This document shows, piece after piece, positions 1-8,906 of a DNA stretch of 64,000 nucleotides. Source of the stretch: Caballeronia temeraria. Its GTDB lineage: Bacteria > Pseudomonadota > Gammaproteobacteria > Burkholderiales > Burkholderiaceae. The position numbers and the translations under genes were made by a program. The notes beneath the pieces are model-generated. The model saw only the letters and a program-made list of their open reading frames with translations, ran no database searches and was not told the origin of the DNA. Position 1 is the first letter of the stretch; the number at the start of each line of letters is the position of its first letter. The stretch is from positions 98,865-162,864 of the forward strand of contig NZ_FCOI02000016.1 in NCBI RefSeq assembly GCF_001544795.2, written 5' to 3'.

Positions 1-538
1 GCGTTTGCGTCTGCAATTGCGAGACTTCGCCGTTCAGGCAATCGATGGCGCGCTGGGTCTTCTTGAGGCGCTGGCGCGGCGTGCCGCTGTCGTCTCGATC
101 GATATCGCAGAGGCGTGGCGGCAGCAGCGGGCCGCCGGCGCCGTCGAGCGGAGCCGCCGATTCTTCGCTGTCGGGCAGCGGCGGGACATCGTGCACGCCG
201 GACGCACCGTGCGCGCCGTTCGCGGCCTTCATATGGATATCGAACTCGTGCAGTTCGTTCACTTGCGCGGAGAGGCCGTCGACACGTGGCGCGAGCTGGA
301 TCAGCGCGGCATTGAGCCGGCCGAGTTCCTCGATCTCATACGAACGGCGCGACATCAGCGTCTGCTCTTCGCCGAGATGGCTGCGGGCGAACACGGTGCC
401 GATCGCGATGCCGAGCGCGAGCGCGGCAACGAGCAGGGCGATTGCGCCGATGATCGCGATTGCGCGCGCCGTGCGTGCCTCGACGAAGCGGATGCGCTGG
501 CGGGACATGGTCCGCCGTGACCAGATGACGAAAGCCAT
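1..538 (-). CDS. Membrane-anchored coiled-coil protein, probable M23-type peptidase N-terminus (partial)
   Basis: The reading frame starts at ATG 538 and runs off the left edge, so only about 179 residues are visible. A nearby second ATG at 508 (reading MSRQRIRF) is an alternative start. After a basic stretch there is one membrane segment at about residues 26-47 (Ala/Ile/Leu-rich, IAIIGAIALLVAALGIAIG), then a predicted periplasmic helical region that is rich in Glu, Leu and Gln and ends in a second coiled coil. A short cytoplasmic tail, one transmembrane helix and a coiled coil is the layout of cell-wall M23 metallopeptidases of Burkholderiaceae. The catalytic domain would lie outside the window, so the enzyme assignment is an inference. 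Confidence 0.55.
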   Translation of the reverse strand, partial: MAFVIWSRRTMSRQRIRFVEARTARAIAIIGAIALLVAALALGIAIGTVFARSHLGEEQTLMSRRSYEIEELGRLNAALIQLAPRVDGLSAQVNELHEFDIHMKAANGAHGASGVHDVPPLPDSEESAAPLDGAGGPLLPPRLCDIDRDDSGTPRQRLKKTQRAIDCLNGEVSQLQTQT

Positions 539-790
539 CAGCGTACGGCGCGGCCTGGCAGGCCGGCGGGGAAAAGGCTAAGAAAAATCACGGGGTGGAG
601 TACGCCGCGCTCTCCACGGCAAAGCAATGAATCGCCGGCGATTATGCCCGAGCCCGACCGGGCGGGTGACGTTTCAGCAGTACATCCAAGCAAAATTACA
701 CGATTACATCGAGTCAAATTTTGTGTCGGCTGGATGGCAAAGAATCGTTAGCATGTTCGGTCTCGAGGTGCTGTCAAAAATTGTCTGTAC

Positions 791-1750
791 TCACGATGAT
801 CTGACGTCCACCCAGGCCATTTGAGAGCCGTCGCCCATCAGGAAAGCGCGGTTCGCTTCGGCTGCCGCGCGCAGATAGTCCCAGACGGCCGTGATGCGTT
901 TCAGCTTGCGCAAATCTTCGCGGCAGGACAGATAGAAGGCGCGCGTCACGACGATATCGTCGGGCAGCACCGGCACGAAGCGAGGATCGGGCGAGGTCAT
1001 GAAGCACGGCAGGATCGCGAGCGCGCGGCCCTGCAGCGCGGCGAAGTATTGCGCGATCGCGCTCGTGCTGCGCCAGCGCGACACCGCGCCCGGCACCGCG
1101 CGTTCGAGATAGAGCAGTTCGTAGCTGAACGCGAGATCGTCGATATAACTCGCGAAACGATGATGGCGCAGGTCGTCGCTCGTGCGGATCGGTTCGTGCG
1201 CGTCGAGATATTCGGCGGTCGCGTAGAGCTTGAGCCGATATTCGCAGAGCTTCGTGTAGACGTACTGGCCCTGTTCCGGGCGCTCTAGCGTCACCGCGAT
1301 ATCCGCCTCGCGCTTCGACAGGCTCACGAAATGCGGCACCGGCAAGAGATCGATGGAAATGTTCGGATGCGCATCCTGAAAACGCGCGAGCTGCGGCGCA
1401 AGAAAGAAGCAGCCGAAGCCTTCCGTCGAACCGACGCGCACGTGACCGGACAGCGCATGTCCCGTATTGGCGATCTGCTCGGTGGCGGACTGCACCGTCG
1501 TCTCGATCGAATCGACGAAACCGAGCAGACGCTGGCCCTCGGCGGTCAGAATGAATCCGCCGCTGCGCGACTTGTCGAACAGAAGGGTGCCGAGCGCGTC
1601 CTCCAGCGCGCGCACGCGCCGCGCGACGGTCGTGTAATCGACGCCCAGACGCTTCGCCGCGCCGCTCGCGCGCTGCGTGCGCGCCACTTCGAGGAAGAAG
1701 CGCAGGTCGTCCCAGTTGAGCCGCGCAAGGTCGAACTTGCCAGATGGCAT
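791..1750 (-). CDS. LysR-family transcriptional regulator divergent from mmsA
   Basis: From ATG 1750 the protein has 319 residues, the usual LysR length. The winged helix-turn-helix covers about residues 8-68 (LNWDDLRFFLEVARTQRASG onward). It is followed by the periplasmic-binding-protein-like effector domain with typical segments such as SGHVRVGSTEG. The frame stays open upstream to a TTG at 1819 with in-frame ATGs at 1807, 1792 and 1765; none has a convincing ribosome binding site. I chose 1750 because it gives the family's normal N-terminus and leaves a divergent promoter region. The gene is transcribed away from mmsA-mmsB, so it probably controls that valine-degradation operon. The effector is not known. 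Confidence 0.85.
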   Translation of the reverse strand: MPSGKFDLARLNWDDLRFFLEVARTQRASGAAKRLGVDYTTVARRVRALEDALGTLLFDKSRSGGFILTAEGQRLLGFVDSIETTVQSATEQIANTGHALSGHVRVGSTEGFGCFFLAPQLARFQDAHPNISIDLLPVPHFVSLSKREADIAVTLERPEQGQYVYTKLCEYRLKLYATAEYLDAHEPIRTSDDLRHHRFASYIDDLAFSYELLYLERAVPGAVSRWRSTSAIAQYFAALQGRALAILPCFMTSPDPRFVPVLPDDIVVTRAFYLSCREDLRKLKRITAVWDYLRAAAEANRAFLMGDGSQMAWVDVRSS

Positions 1751-1757
1751 GGCGTTT

Positions 1758-1808
1758 TTTTGCATATCGATCGGGTATTTTTCTAGTGCCATGATGGACT
1801 TTTGCATA
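1758..1808. promoter_or_regulatory. Divergent control region with a direct repeat
   Basis: The nonamer TTTTGCATA occurs at 1758-1766 and again at 1800-1808, 42 bp apart, close to four helical turns. This lies between the LysR gene and mmsA. It could be a pair of regulator binding sites. If the LysR gene really starts further upstream, the repeat would instead just encode two Met-Gln-Lys segments. Confidence 0.3.
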
Positions 1809-1962
1809 ACTATACTCAAGGAAACGAGCGTGCAGCAGTGCAGGCCGATTTCTTATAAACGGAGACGACATGCTTTTCCCCTCGGCGCCGCAACGGCGCT
1901 CCGTCCGCGCGTCTTCGCTTCCCTTCTTTCCCCTCGTGGCAACTCATCCAAAGGAGTGACTC

Positions 1963-3495
1963 GTGAATATCGCTGCTGAACATCCGGCGCAGAGTGCGTC
2001 CGTCCGTACGGCCAAGCTGCTCATCGACGGCCAGTTCGTCGATTCGAAGACGGCGGAGTGGCGCGACATCGTCAATCCCGCGACGCAGGAAGTGGTCGGC
2101 CGCGTGCCGTTCGCGACGATGGACGAAGTGGACGCCGCCGTTGCCGCAGCGCACAAGGCGTTTCAGACCTGGCGCACGACGCCGCTCGGTGCGCGCATGC
2201 GCCTCATGCTCAAGTTTCAGGACCTGGTGCGTCAGAACCAGAAGCGCATCGCGCAGACCCTGACGGCCGAGCAGGGCAAGACGCTCGCCGATGCCGAAGG
2301 CGACATCTTCCGTGGTCTCGAAGTCGTCGAGCATGCGTGCTCGATCAGCACCTTGCAGCAGGGCGAGTTCTCGGAGAACGTCGCGGGCGGCGTCGACACG
2401 TACACGCTGCGTCAGCCGCTCGGCGTGTGCGCCGGCATCACGCCGTTCAATTTCCCCGCGATGATCCCGCTGTGGATGTTCCCGATGGCGATCGTCTGCG
2501 GCAACACGTTCGTGCTGAAGCCGTCGGAACAAGATCCGCTTTCGACGATGGAACTCGTAGAACTGGCGCTCGAAGCGGGCGTGCCGCCGGGCGTGCTGAA
2601 CGTCGTGCATGGCGGCAAGGACGTGGTCGATGCGATCTGCACGCATCCCGATATCAAGGCGATCTCGTTCGTCGGCTCGACGGCCGTCGGCACGCACGTC
2701 TACAACCTCGCGGGCCAGCACGGCAAGCGCGTGCAGTCGATGATGGGCGCGAAGAATCACGCCGTCGTGCTGCCCGACGCGAACAAGGAGCAGACGCTCA
2801 ACGCGCTCGCGGGCGCGGGCTTCGGCGCGGCGGGCCAGCGCTGCATGGCGACGTCGGTGGCGGTGTTCGTCGGTGCATCGAAGGACTGGGTGCCGGAACT
2901 CGTCGAGAAGGCGAAGACGCTCAAGGTCAACGGCGGCACGGAGCCGAACACGGATGTCGGCCCGGTCGTATCGAAAGCGGCGAAAGAGCGCATTCTCGGG
3001 CTGATCGGCCGTGGTGTTGAAGAAGGCGCGACGCTCGCCCTCGATGGCCGCAAGATCGACGTGAAGGGCTACGAGAGCGGCAACTTCATCGGCCCGACGA
3101 TCTTCACGAACGTCGACACGGATATGTCGATCTACAAGACGGAGATCTTCGGCCCGGTGCTGTGCGTGCTGGAAGCCGAGACGCTCGACGACGCCATCGC
3201 GCTCGTCAACCGCAATCCGATGGGCAACGGCGTCGGCCTCTTCACGCAAAGCGGCGCGGCGGCGCGCAAGTTCCAGAGCGAGATCGATATCGGCCAGGTC
3301 GGCATCAACATTCCGATTCCGGTGCCGGTGCCCGCGTTCAGCTTTACCGGCTCGCGCGGCTCGAAGCTCGGCGACCTCGGCCCGTACGGAAAACAGGTGG
3401 TGCAGTTCTATACGCAGACGAAGACGGTCACGGCGCGCTGGTTCGACGACGCCACCGTGAACGACGGCGTCAACACGACCATCGCGCTTCGCTAA
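1963..3495 (+). CDS. mmsA: CoA-acylating methylmalonate-semialdehyde dehydrogenase
   Basis: A 510-residue aldehyde dehydrogenase of the MmsA type converts methylmalonate semialdehyde (or malonate semialdehyde), CoA and NAD+ to propionyl-CoA (or acetyl-CoA), CO2 and NADH in valine and pyrimidine catabolism. The conserved segment FNFPAMIPLWMFPMAIVCGN and the catalytic Cys294 in GQRCMA are visible, and the family-specific GPYGKQVVQFYTQTKTVTARW end is complete. The start is GTG 1963 with a good AAGGAG at 1951. It is followed 13 bp downstream by mmsB, forming the standard valine operon, and is divergent from a LysR gene. Confidence 0.95.
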   Translation: MNIAAEHPAQSASVRTAKLLIDGQFVDSKTAEWRDIVNPATQEVVGRVPFATMDEVDAAVAAAHKAFQTWRTTPLGARMRLMLKFQDLVRQNQKRIAQTLTAEQGKTLADAEGDIFRGLEVVEHACSISTLQQGEFSENVAGGVDTYTLRQPLGVCAGITPFNFPAMIPLWMFPMAIVCGNTFVLKPSEQDPLSTMELVELALEAGVPPGVLNVVHGGKDVVDAICTHPDIKAISFVGSTAVGTHVYNLAGQHGKRVQSMMGAKNHAVVLPDANKEQTLNALAGAGFGAAGQRCMATSVAVFVGASKDWVPELVEKAKTLKVNGGTEPNTDVGPVVSKAAKERILGLIGRGVEEGATLALDGRKIDVKGYESGNFIGPTIFTNVDTDMSIYKTEIFGPVLCVLEAETLDDAIALVNRNPMGNGVGLFTQSGAAARKFQSEIDIGQVGINIPIPVPVPAFSFTGSRGSKLGDLGPYGKQVVQFYTQTKTVTARWFDDATVNDGVNTTIALR

Positions 3496-3508
3496 AGGGA
3501 GATTTCTC

Positions 3509-4405
3509 ATGCGAATCGGCTTCATTGGTTTGGGCCACATGGGCGGTCCGATGGCCGCCAATCTCCTGAAGGCCGGCCACGCGGTGACGGCGTTCGATCT
3601 CGTTCCCGCCGCGCTCGATGCCGCGAAGGCGGCGGGCGCGACGCTCGCCGCGTCGCCGCGCGCGGCGGCGGAAGGCGCGGAAGTCGTCATCACGATGCTT
3701 CCCGCGGCGCAGCATGTGAAGGCGGTCTATCTGAACGACGACGGCGTGCTCGCGGGCGTCGCCAAAGGCGTGCCGGTCGTCGACAGCAGCACGATCGATC
3801 CGGCCACCGCGAAGCTCATCGGCGAAGCGGCGGCAAAGCAGGGCAATCCGTTCGCGGATGCGCCGGTATCCGGCGGCGTCGTCGGTGCGCAGGCGGGCAC
3901 GTTGACCTTCATGGTCGGCGCGGATGAAGCGCTATTCGAAACCTTGCGTCCCGTGTTGTCCGGCATGGGCAAAAACATGGTGCGTTGCGGCGAAACCGGC
4001 ACGGGCCAGATCGCGAAGATCTGCAATAACCTGCTGTTAGGGATTTCCATGATCGGCGTCGCCGAAGCGATGAAACTCGGCGAAACGCTCGGCATCGATC
4101 CGGCGAAACTCGCGAGCATCGTCAATACATCGACGGGGCGCTGCTGGAGCTCGGATACATGTAATCCCTATCCGGGCATTGTTGAAACGGCGCCGGCTTC
4201 ACGGGACTATGCGGGCGGTTTCGGCGCAGATCTGATGCTCAAGGATCTGGGTCTCGCCGTCGATGCGGCGCGCGGCGCAAAGCAGCCGGTTTTCATGGGC
4301 GCGCTGGCACAACAGTTGTATCAGTCGATGAGTCAGCAGGGACTCGGCGGACTCGATTTTTCCGGCATTATCAAGTTGTACGCGAAGAACTCGGGCGCGC
4401 AATAA
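3509..4405 (+). CDS. mmsB: 3-hydroxyisobutyrate dehydrogenase
   Basis: A 298-residue NAD-dependent beta-hydroxyacid dehydrogenase that oxidises 3-hydroxyisobutyrate to methylmalonate semialdehyde, the substrate of the preceding enzyme. The N-terminal dinucleotide motif GFIGLGHMGGPMA, the substrate motif DAPVSGG and the catalytic Lys170 in GTGQIAKICNN are all present. The protein ends normally at KNSGAQ. AAGGGAGA precedes ATG 3509. Co-transcription with mmsA is very likely given the 13-bp gap. Confidence 0.95.
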   Translation: MRIGFIGLGHMGGPMAANLLKAGHAVTAFDLVPAALDAAKAAGATLAASPRAAAEGAEVVITMLPAAQHVKAVYLNDDGVLAGVAKGVPVVDSSTIDPATAKLIGEAAAKQGNPFADAPVSGGVVGAQAGTLTFMVGADEALFETLRPVLSGMGKNMVRCGETGTGQIAKICNNLLLGISMIGVAEAMKLGETLGIDPAKLASIVNTSTGRCWSSDTCNPYPGIVETAPASRDYAGGFGADLMLKDLGLAVDAARGAKQPVFMGALAQQLYQSMSQQGLGGLDFSGIIKLYAKNSGAQ

Positions 4406-4423
4406 AACTCCAATACTTTAGGA

Positions 4424-4449
4424 AATCGGCACGCACGCGCGTGCCGATT
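4424..4449 (+). terminator. Hairpin after mmsAB
   Basis: A perfect 10-bp inverted repeat, AATCGGCACG and CGTGCCGATT with a 6-base loop, sits 18 bp after the mmsB stop. It lacks a T-run, so it may be a weak or factor-assisted terminator, or an mRNA 3'-end stabiliser. Confidence 0.45.
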
Positions 4450-4669
4450 CGAGCACCGCGAAATAACTGCTTTATTCAGTTGCACTGCACAACGAATCGC
4501 GCAATCCCTTATCGGTTGCGATCATCGGGAATACGATGATTCGCTTTCCAGAAAATTGTCCTATTCTGAAAGCACGACGCCCGTCTGCCGTTCGGTCAGA
4601 ACGCTCCGGTTGCGCCACGGTGCAGGTAGAACGCCCGTCGTTTTCGGGCAATCAGATGAGGAGTACGCG

Positions 4670-5026
4670 ATGCAAGTAACACGTCACTTAAATATGGAAT
4701 TGCGGCACGCCACGGTGCCGACTTATGTAGCCAGCTATTTCTTTCCGTTGCTGCTATTGGCATACGAAGCTTGGCGAGTGGGGTCTTGGGTGGCGGTAAA
4801 CGGCTTCAACTTCATGAACTTCAACTCGATGGGTTACGAGTTCGCGTTGATGATCGCCGTGTTCTGCATGCAGGTCATCGTGGAAATCGCGTTCCTCGCG
4901 GGCGCCGTGCTGACGAAGCACAAGGACGTCGGCCACAGGCTGGCGAATCTGCTGCTGGGGCTGTTCTGCTCGATGGTCGTGCTGGGTTTCGATCTCGCAC
5001 TGCAATATGGTCTGAGCGGAAGCTGA
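4670..5026 (+). CDS. Small integral membrane protein, unknown function
   Basis: The protein has 118 residues starting at ATG 4670, preceded by GAGGAG eight bases upstream; the frame is open further upstream but without a start site of that quality. It has three hydrophobic segments at about residues 15-35, 57-80 and 92-112, separated by short loops with a KHKD motif in the second. No catalytic motif is visible and I do not recognise the family. It stands alone between mmsB and a convergent gene and has its own terminator, so it is probably monocistronic. Confidence 0.7.
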   Translation: MQVTRHLNMELRHATVPTYVASYFFPLLLLAYEAWRVGSWVAVNGFNFMNFNSMGYEFALMIAVFCMQVIVEIAFLAGAVLTKHKDVGHRLANLLLGLFCSMVVLGFDLALQYGLSGS

Positions 5027-5061
5027 TCGGTAACGGTTCTACTGCCTGCTTCTGATCATCA

Positions 5062-5095
5062 AACGCCGGTTGTTCGCAACCGGCGTTTTCGTTTT
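5062..5095. terminator. Intrinsic terminator
   Basis: The 11-bp stem AACGCCGGTTG / CAACCGGCGTT around the tetraloop TTCG is followed by TTTTCGTTTTT. It ends the small membrane protein transcript and abuts the stop of the convergent flavoprotein gene. Confidence 0.85.
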
Positions 5096-6531
5096 TAGCA
5101 ACCCGCTGCACTCGGCAAGGCCGGCGGCGTCTCCGCCCGTTCCTCATAGCACTTTCTGTCCGCATCCTTCAGCGCGCTGCGCAAGCCTTCTTCCACTACG
5201 GGATGATAGAAGGGCAGCTTGAGCGCTTCGTCCAGCGTCAGTTCCAGTTGCAGCGCCCACGCGAGCAGATGCCCGAGATGTTCCATCGCCGGGCCGCAGC
5301 CTTGCGCGCCGCGCAGCTTGCCGGTTTTCGCGTCGGCGTAGACGTGCAGCAGGCCGCGATTCTGGCGCATCACGCGGCTTCTGCCCTGATTCTCGAACGA
5401 GACTTCGCCGGTCACCGTCATCTGCTTGTCGAGGTCGTCATACGATGCACCGACGATCACCACCTGCGGCTCGCAGAACACGAGCGAGAAGGGCACCTTG
5501 CGCTTGACCGGCCGCACGTCCGGAAAGCGCGCGGCGTTGTCGCCGGCGAGTTTGCCTTCGTCGGCGGCGTCGTGAAGCCAGGGGCGCGTGCCGTCGCAAT
5601 CGCCTGCGATAAAAATCGCGCTGTTGCCGCATTGCATCGTGGTTTCGTCGAAAAGCGGCACGCCTTTATCGTTCAGTTCGATGCCCGCGTTTTCCAGCGC
5701 CAGCGGCTTCAGATTCGGCGCGCGTCCGGTCGCGGCGAGCACGAGATCGAATCGCTCGACATGCGCCTCGCCGTCCGGCGACGTGAAACGCAGCGTCGGC
5801 TGGCCGTCGTCGAGCGACATCGCTTCGAACTTCGCGTCGGGGTCGAAATAGAACTCGTCGGCGAGCGCGGCGGCGAGCGCGTCGCGCACGGGTGTGTCCT
5901 TGAGCCCCGCAACGCTGCCGCCCTTGCCGAACACAAAGACTTCGACGTCCAGCCGCGCGAGCGCCTGACCGAGCTCCAGCGCGATCGGTCCCGCGCCGAA
6001 CACGGCGATGCGCTTCGGCAGCGTATGCAGCTCGAAGAGATCGTCGCTCGTGATGAGCTTGTCGCCGAAGATTTTCAGCTCGTCGGGCACCTTTGGCGCC
6101 GCGCCCGTCGCGATCACGACGCTTTTCGCTTCGACGCGCGTGTCGCCGCCGATCCGCAGTCGCGTCGGCGCTTCGAAGCGTGCCTCGCCGCGCAGCAGCA
6201 TGCCGCCCGGCAGCGATCGCACCTCGTCGATCACGCCTTTGACGAAGTCATCGCGCTCGCGCCGCACATAGTCGAGCACATGCGCGTAATCGGCTTCGAG
6301 CGCGTGCGTGCCTTCGATGCCGCGCGCCGCCAGCGAATGCGCATCGTGCAAGCCGTTCGCCGTGGCGAGCAGCAGCTTCGACGGCATGCAGCCGACGCGC
6401 GCGCAGGTCGTCCCCAGTTCGCCGCCTTCGATCAGCACCGCGCTCGTGCCCGCGAGCCGCGCCGCGCGAAACGCGGCCATGCCCGCCGTGCCCGCGCCGA
6501 TCACGGCGACGTCCGCCTTGATGTCGTTCAT
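5095..6531 (-). CDS. Dihydrolipoyl-dehydrogenase-like flavoprotein disulfide reductase
   Basis: A 478-residue class I pyridine-nucleotide disulfide oxidoreductase. It shows the FAD motif VIGAGTAGMAAFRAARLAG (residues 10-28), the redox pair Cys43/Cys48 in TTCARVGC, the NAD motif AVFGAGPIALELGQ, the second FAD motif IFIAGDCDG and the C-terminal catalytic HPVVEE. The family moves electrons between dihydrolipoamide (or a related disulfide) and NAD+. No E1/E2 genes lie nearby, so the partner is unknown and the name is a family call. ATG 6531 overlaps the tail region of the preceding dehydrogenase (stop at 6546), and a GTG at 6543 is possible; translational coupling is likely. Confidence 0.85.
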   Translation of the reverse strand: MNDIKADVAVIGAGTAGMAAFRAARLAGTSAVLIEGGELGTTCARVGCMPSKLLLATANGLHDAHSLAARGIEGTHALEADYAHVLDYVRRERDDFVKGVIDEVRSLPGGMLLRGEARFEAPTRLRIGGDTRVEAKSVVIATGAAPKVPDELKIFGDKLITSDDLFELHTLPKRIAVFGAGPIALELGQALARLDVEVFVFGKGGSVAGLKDTPVRDALAAALADEFYFDPDAKFEAMSLDDGQPTLRFTSPDGEAHVERFDLVLAATGRAPNLKPLALENAGIELNDKGVPLFDETTMQCGNSAIFIAGDCDGTRPWLHDAADEGKLAGDNAARFPDVRPVKRKVPFSLVFCEPQVVIVGASYDDLDKQMTVTGEVSFENQGRSRVMRQNRGLLHVYADAKTGKLRGAQGCGPAMEHLGHLLAWALQLELTLDEALKLPFYHPVVEEGLRSALKDADRKCYEERAETPPALPSAAGC

Positions 6532-6545
6532 TCCCCTGTCCACCC

Positions 6546-7346
6546 TCAGCCGTTATCCGCAAATCCCGGATAGAGCGTCATGCCGCCATCGACGAAAAGT
6601 GTCGTGCCGACGACGTAATCGCTGTCGTCGGACGCGAGCCAGACCGCCGCGCGCCCGATATCCTCGACTTCGCCCACGCGTCCATACGGAATCAGCGTCA
6701 GCAGCTTGTCGAGCTGTTCCTGCGTGTCCCAGGCGTCCTTGTTGATCGGCGTGCGGATCGCGCCAGGCGCGATGCCGTTCACGCGGATGCGCTGCGGCGC
6801 GACTTCCTGCGCGATCGTCTTCATCATCATCTGGATGCCGCCTTTGGAGGCCGCGTAATTCACGTGTCCCGCCCACGGAATGACCTCGTGCACGGAACTC
6901 ATGCAGATGATCTTGCCGAGCGCCTTCGACACGTCGCGCATGCCGCGCCGCTCGAATTCGCGCACGGCGCGCTGCGCGGTGAGGAATTGGCCGGTGAGAT
7001 TCGTTTCGATGACCGTGTTCCAGTCCGCGAGCGAGAGCGCGGTGAACTTCGCGTCCTTCTGCAAGCCCGAATTCGCGACGACGATATCGACGGTGCCATA
7101 GCGCTTCACGACGGCATCGAACATTGCGTCGACCTGGGTTTCGTCGGACACGTCCGCGCCGACCGCGAACGCCTCGCCGCCTTTCGCCGTGATCGCGGCG
7201 GCGAGCTTGTCGGCGGGTTCCGCGTGCGAGTGATAGTTGATGGCGACGTGCGCGCCCGCATCGGCGAGCGCGGTTGCGACGCCCGTGCCGATGCCCGAAC
7301 TCGCGCCCGTGACGAGCGCGATCTGGCCTGCGAGGGGTTTGTGCAT
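6546..7346 (-). CDS. SDR-family oxidoreductase, glucose 1-dehydrogenase type
   Basis: This 266-residue classical short-chain dehydrogenase has TGASSGIG at residues 13-20, the NNAG-equivalent ANSG at 91-94, Ser151, Tyr164 and Lys168 of the YxxxK site, and the PGAIRTPIN loop. Sequence and length resemble bacterial NAD(P)-dependent glucose 1-dehydrogenases, but substrate cannot be read from the sequence. It lies 57 bp after glgA and just before the flavoprotein gene, so the four minus-strand genes glgC-glgA-SDR-flavoprotein may be one unit concerned with glucose storage and redox. Confidence 0.85.
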   Translation of the reverse strand: MHKPLAGQIALVTGASSGIGTGVATALADAGAHVAINYHSHAEPADKLAAAITAKGGEAFAVGADVSDETQVDAMFDAVVKRYGTVDIVVANSGLQKDAKFTALSLADWNTVIETNLTGQFLTAQRAVREFERRGMRDVSKALGKIICMSSVHEVIPWAGHVNYAASKGGIQMMMKTIAQEVAPQRIRVNGIAPGAIRTPINKDAWDTQEQLDKLLTLIPYGRVGEVEDIGRAAVWLASDDSDYVVGTTLFVDGGMTLYPGFADNG

Positions 7347-7403
7347 GGGTGTTCTCGTGTGAGGTTTGCCCGTCGGCGACGCAAATTGCGCGCCCGGCGA
7401 ACC

Positions 7404-8867
7404 TCACGCGCCGAGCAGCCCCTGATAGACCTCCGCGTATCGGCGCGCCGCGTCTTCCCAGCCGAAGCTCTGGCCCATCGCGCGCTTGACGACGGCTTTC
7501 CACTCCGAACGGCGCGCCTTGAGCGCGAATGCGCGCCGGATCGCGCCGACGATGCCCGCGCGATCGAACGTATCGAAGACGAAGCCGGTCGCGAGTTCAT
7601 CGGCGAGATTTTCGAGCGAACTGTCGACGACGGTATCCGCCAGCCCGCCCACGCGATGCACGAGCGGCAGCGCGCCGTACGCGAGCGCGTAGAGCTGCGT
7701 GAGGCCGCACGGCTCGAAACGCGACGGCACCATCACCACGTCGCTGCCGGCGATGATCGAATGCGACAGCGTCTCGTCGAAACCGAGCTCGACGGCGACC
7801 GCGCCCGGGTGCGCCGCCGCCGCGTTCTTCATGCCGGTTTCGAGCGCGGGATCGCCGGTGCCGAGCACGACGAGCTGCCCGCCGCGCTGCACGATGTCCG
7901 GCACGGCCGAGAGCAGCAGATCGAGTCCCTTCTGCTCGGTCAGACGGCTGACGACGCCGAAGAGCAGGGCGTCGTCGTCGCGGGCGAGTCCCATGCGCTC
8001 CTGGAGCGCCGTTTTGCACTTCGACTTGCCGCTGATCTTCGCTTGCGTGTATTTCGTGGCGATGGATTCATCGACGGACGGGCTCCAGATCGAATAATCG
8101 ACGCCGTTGAGAATGCCGGTGATGTCGTGTGTGCGCGTCTGCAAGAGGCCGTGCAGGCCGGCGCCCTGCGCCTGCGTCTGGATTTCGCGCGCGTAAGTAG
8201 GGCTGACGGTTGTGATGCGATCGGCGTAATACAGCCCCGCCTTGAGAAACGAGACGTGGCCGTAGAACTCGACGCCTTCCACCGCGTAGAAGTCGCCCGG
8301 CAATTGCAAGGCGCCGAACTCCGACGCCGGGAACGTGCCCTGATACGCCAGGTTGTGCACCGTCATCACGCTCGCAACCCGCGCCGCGCCGCCGCGCTCG
8401 AACGCGCGCAGATACGCCGGCGCGAGCCCCGCGTGCCAGTCGTGCGCGTGGACGATATGCGGTTTCCACGCCGGATCGGCGCCTGTCGCGATGCGCGCGG
8501 CCGCCCAGCCGAGCAGCGCGAAGCGGCGGTCGTTATCGGCATACGGGCGATGCCCGGCATCGAGATACGGATTGCCCGGCCGATCGTAGAACTGATCGGA
8601 CCGCACCACGTACACGACCACGCCATGCGGTTGCAGCACGCCGCGTTCGAGGCGGATATTCCCCGCGCCGAACGCGCCGCCCAGATCGGCCACGGGCTGG
8701 AGATCGTCGAGACCCGCCAGCACGGCGGGAAAGCCCGGCAGCACGACGCGCGCGTTCGTGCCCAGTTGCGATTGCGCGGGCGGCAGCGCGCCGACTACAT
8801 CGGCGAGGCCGCCGGTTTTCAACAGCGGAAACATTTCTGCTGCGGCATGCAGCACGCATACGGTCAT
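7404..8867 (-). CDS. glgA: Glycogen synthase (ADP-glucose dependent)
   Basis: A 487-residue GT5 enzyme that transfers glucose from ADP-glucose to the growing alpha-1,4-glucan. The ADP-glucose binding motif KTGGLADVVGALP is at residues 17-29, and the C-terminal GT-B motif with the catalytic Glu (MVPSRFEPCGLTQLYALAYG) is intact. Length is normal for the family. The start ATG 8867 has GGGAG upstream. It follows glgC by 39 bp, the standard arrangement for glycogen synthesis; the branching enzyme glgB is not in this window. Confidence 0.95.
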   Translation of the reverse strand: MTVCVLHAAAEMFPLLKTGGLADVVGALPPAQSQLGTNARVVLPGFPAVLAGLDDLQPVADLGGAFGAGNIRLERGVLQPHGVVVYVVRSDQFYDRPGNPYLDAGHRPYADNDRRFALLGWAAARIATGADPAWKPHIVHAHDWHAGLAPAYLRAFERGGAARVASVMTVHNLAYQGTFPASEFGALQLPGDFYAVEGVEFYGHVSFLKAGLYYADRITTVSPTYAREIQTQAQGAGLHGLLQTRTHDITGILNGVDYSIWSPSVDESIATKYTQAKISGKSKCKTALQERMGLARDDDALLFGVVSRLTEQKGLDLLLSAVPDIVQRGGQLVVLGTGDPALETGMKNAAAAHPGAVAVELGFDETLSHSIIAGSDVVMVPSRFEPCGLTQLYALAYGALPLVHRVGGLADTVVDSSLENLADELATGFVFDTFDRAGIVGAIRRAFALKARRSEWKAVVKRAMGQSFGWEDAARRYAEVYQGLLGA

Positions 8868-8906
8868 CGGCGCTCCCGTCGATTGGTTTTTTTGGATGCC
8901 GGCGGT

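Noticed and set aside
1816..3693. A minus-strand open frame of 625 codons opposite mmsA
   Set aside because: It is antisense to a well-recognised dehydrogenase and shows no domain.
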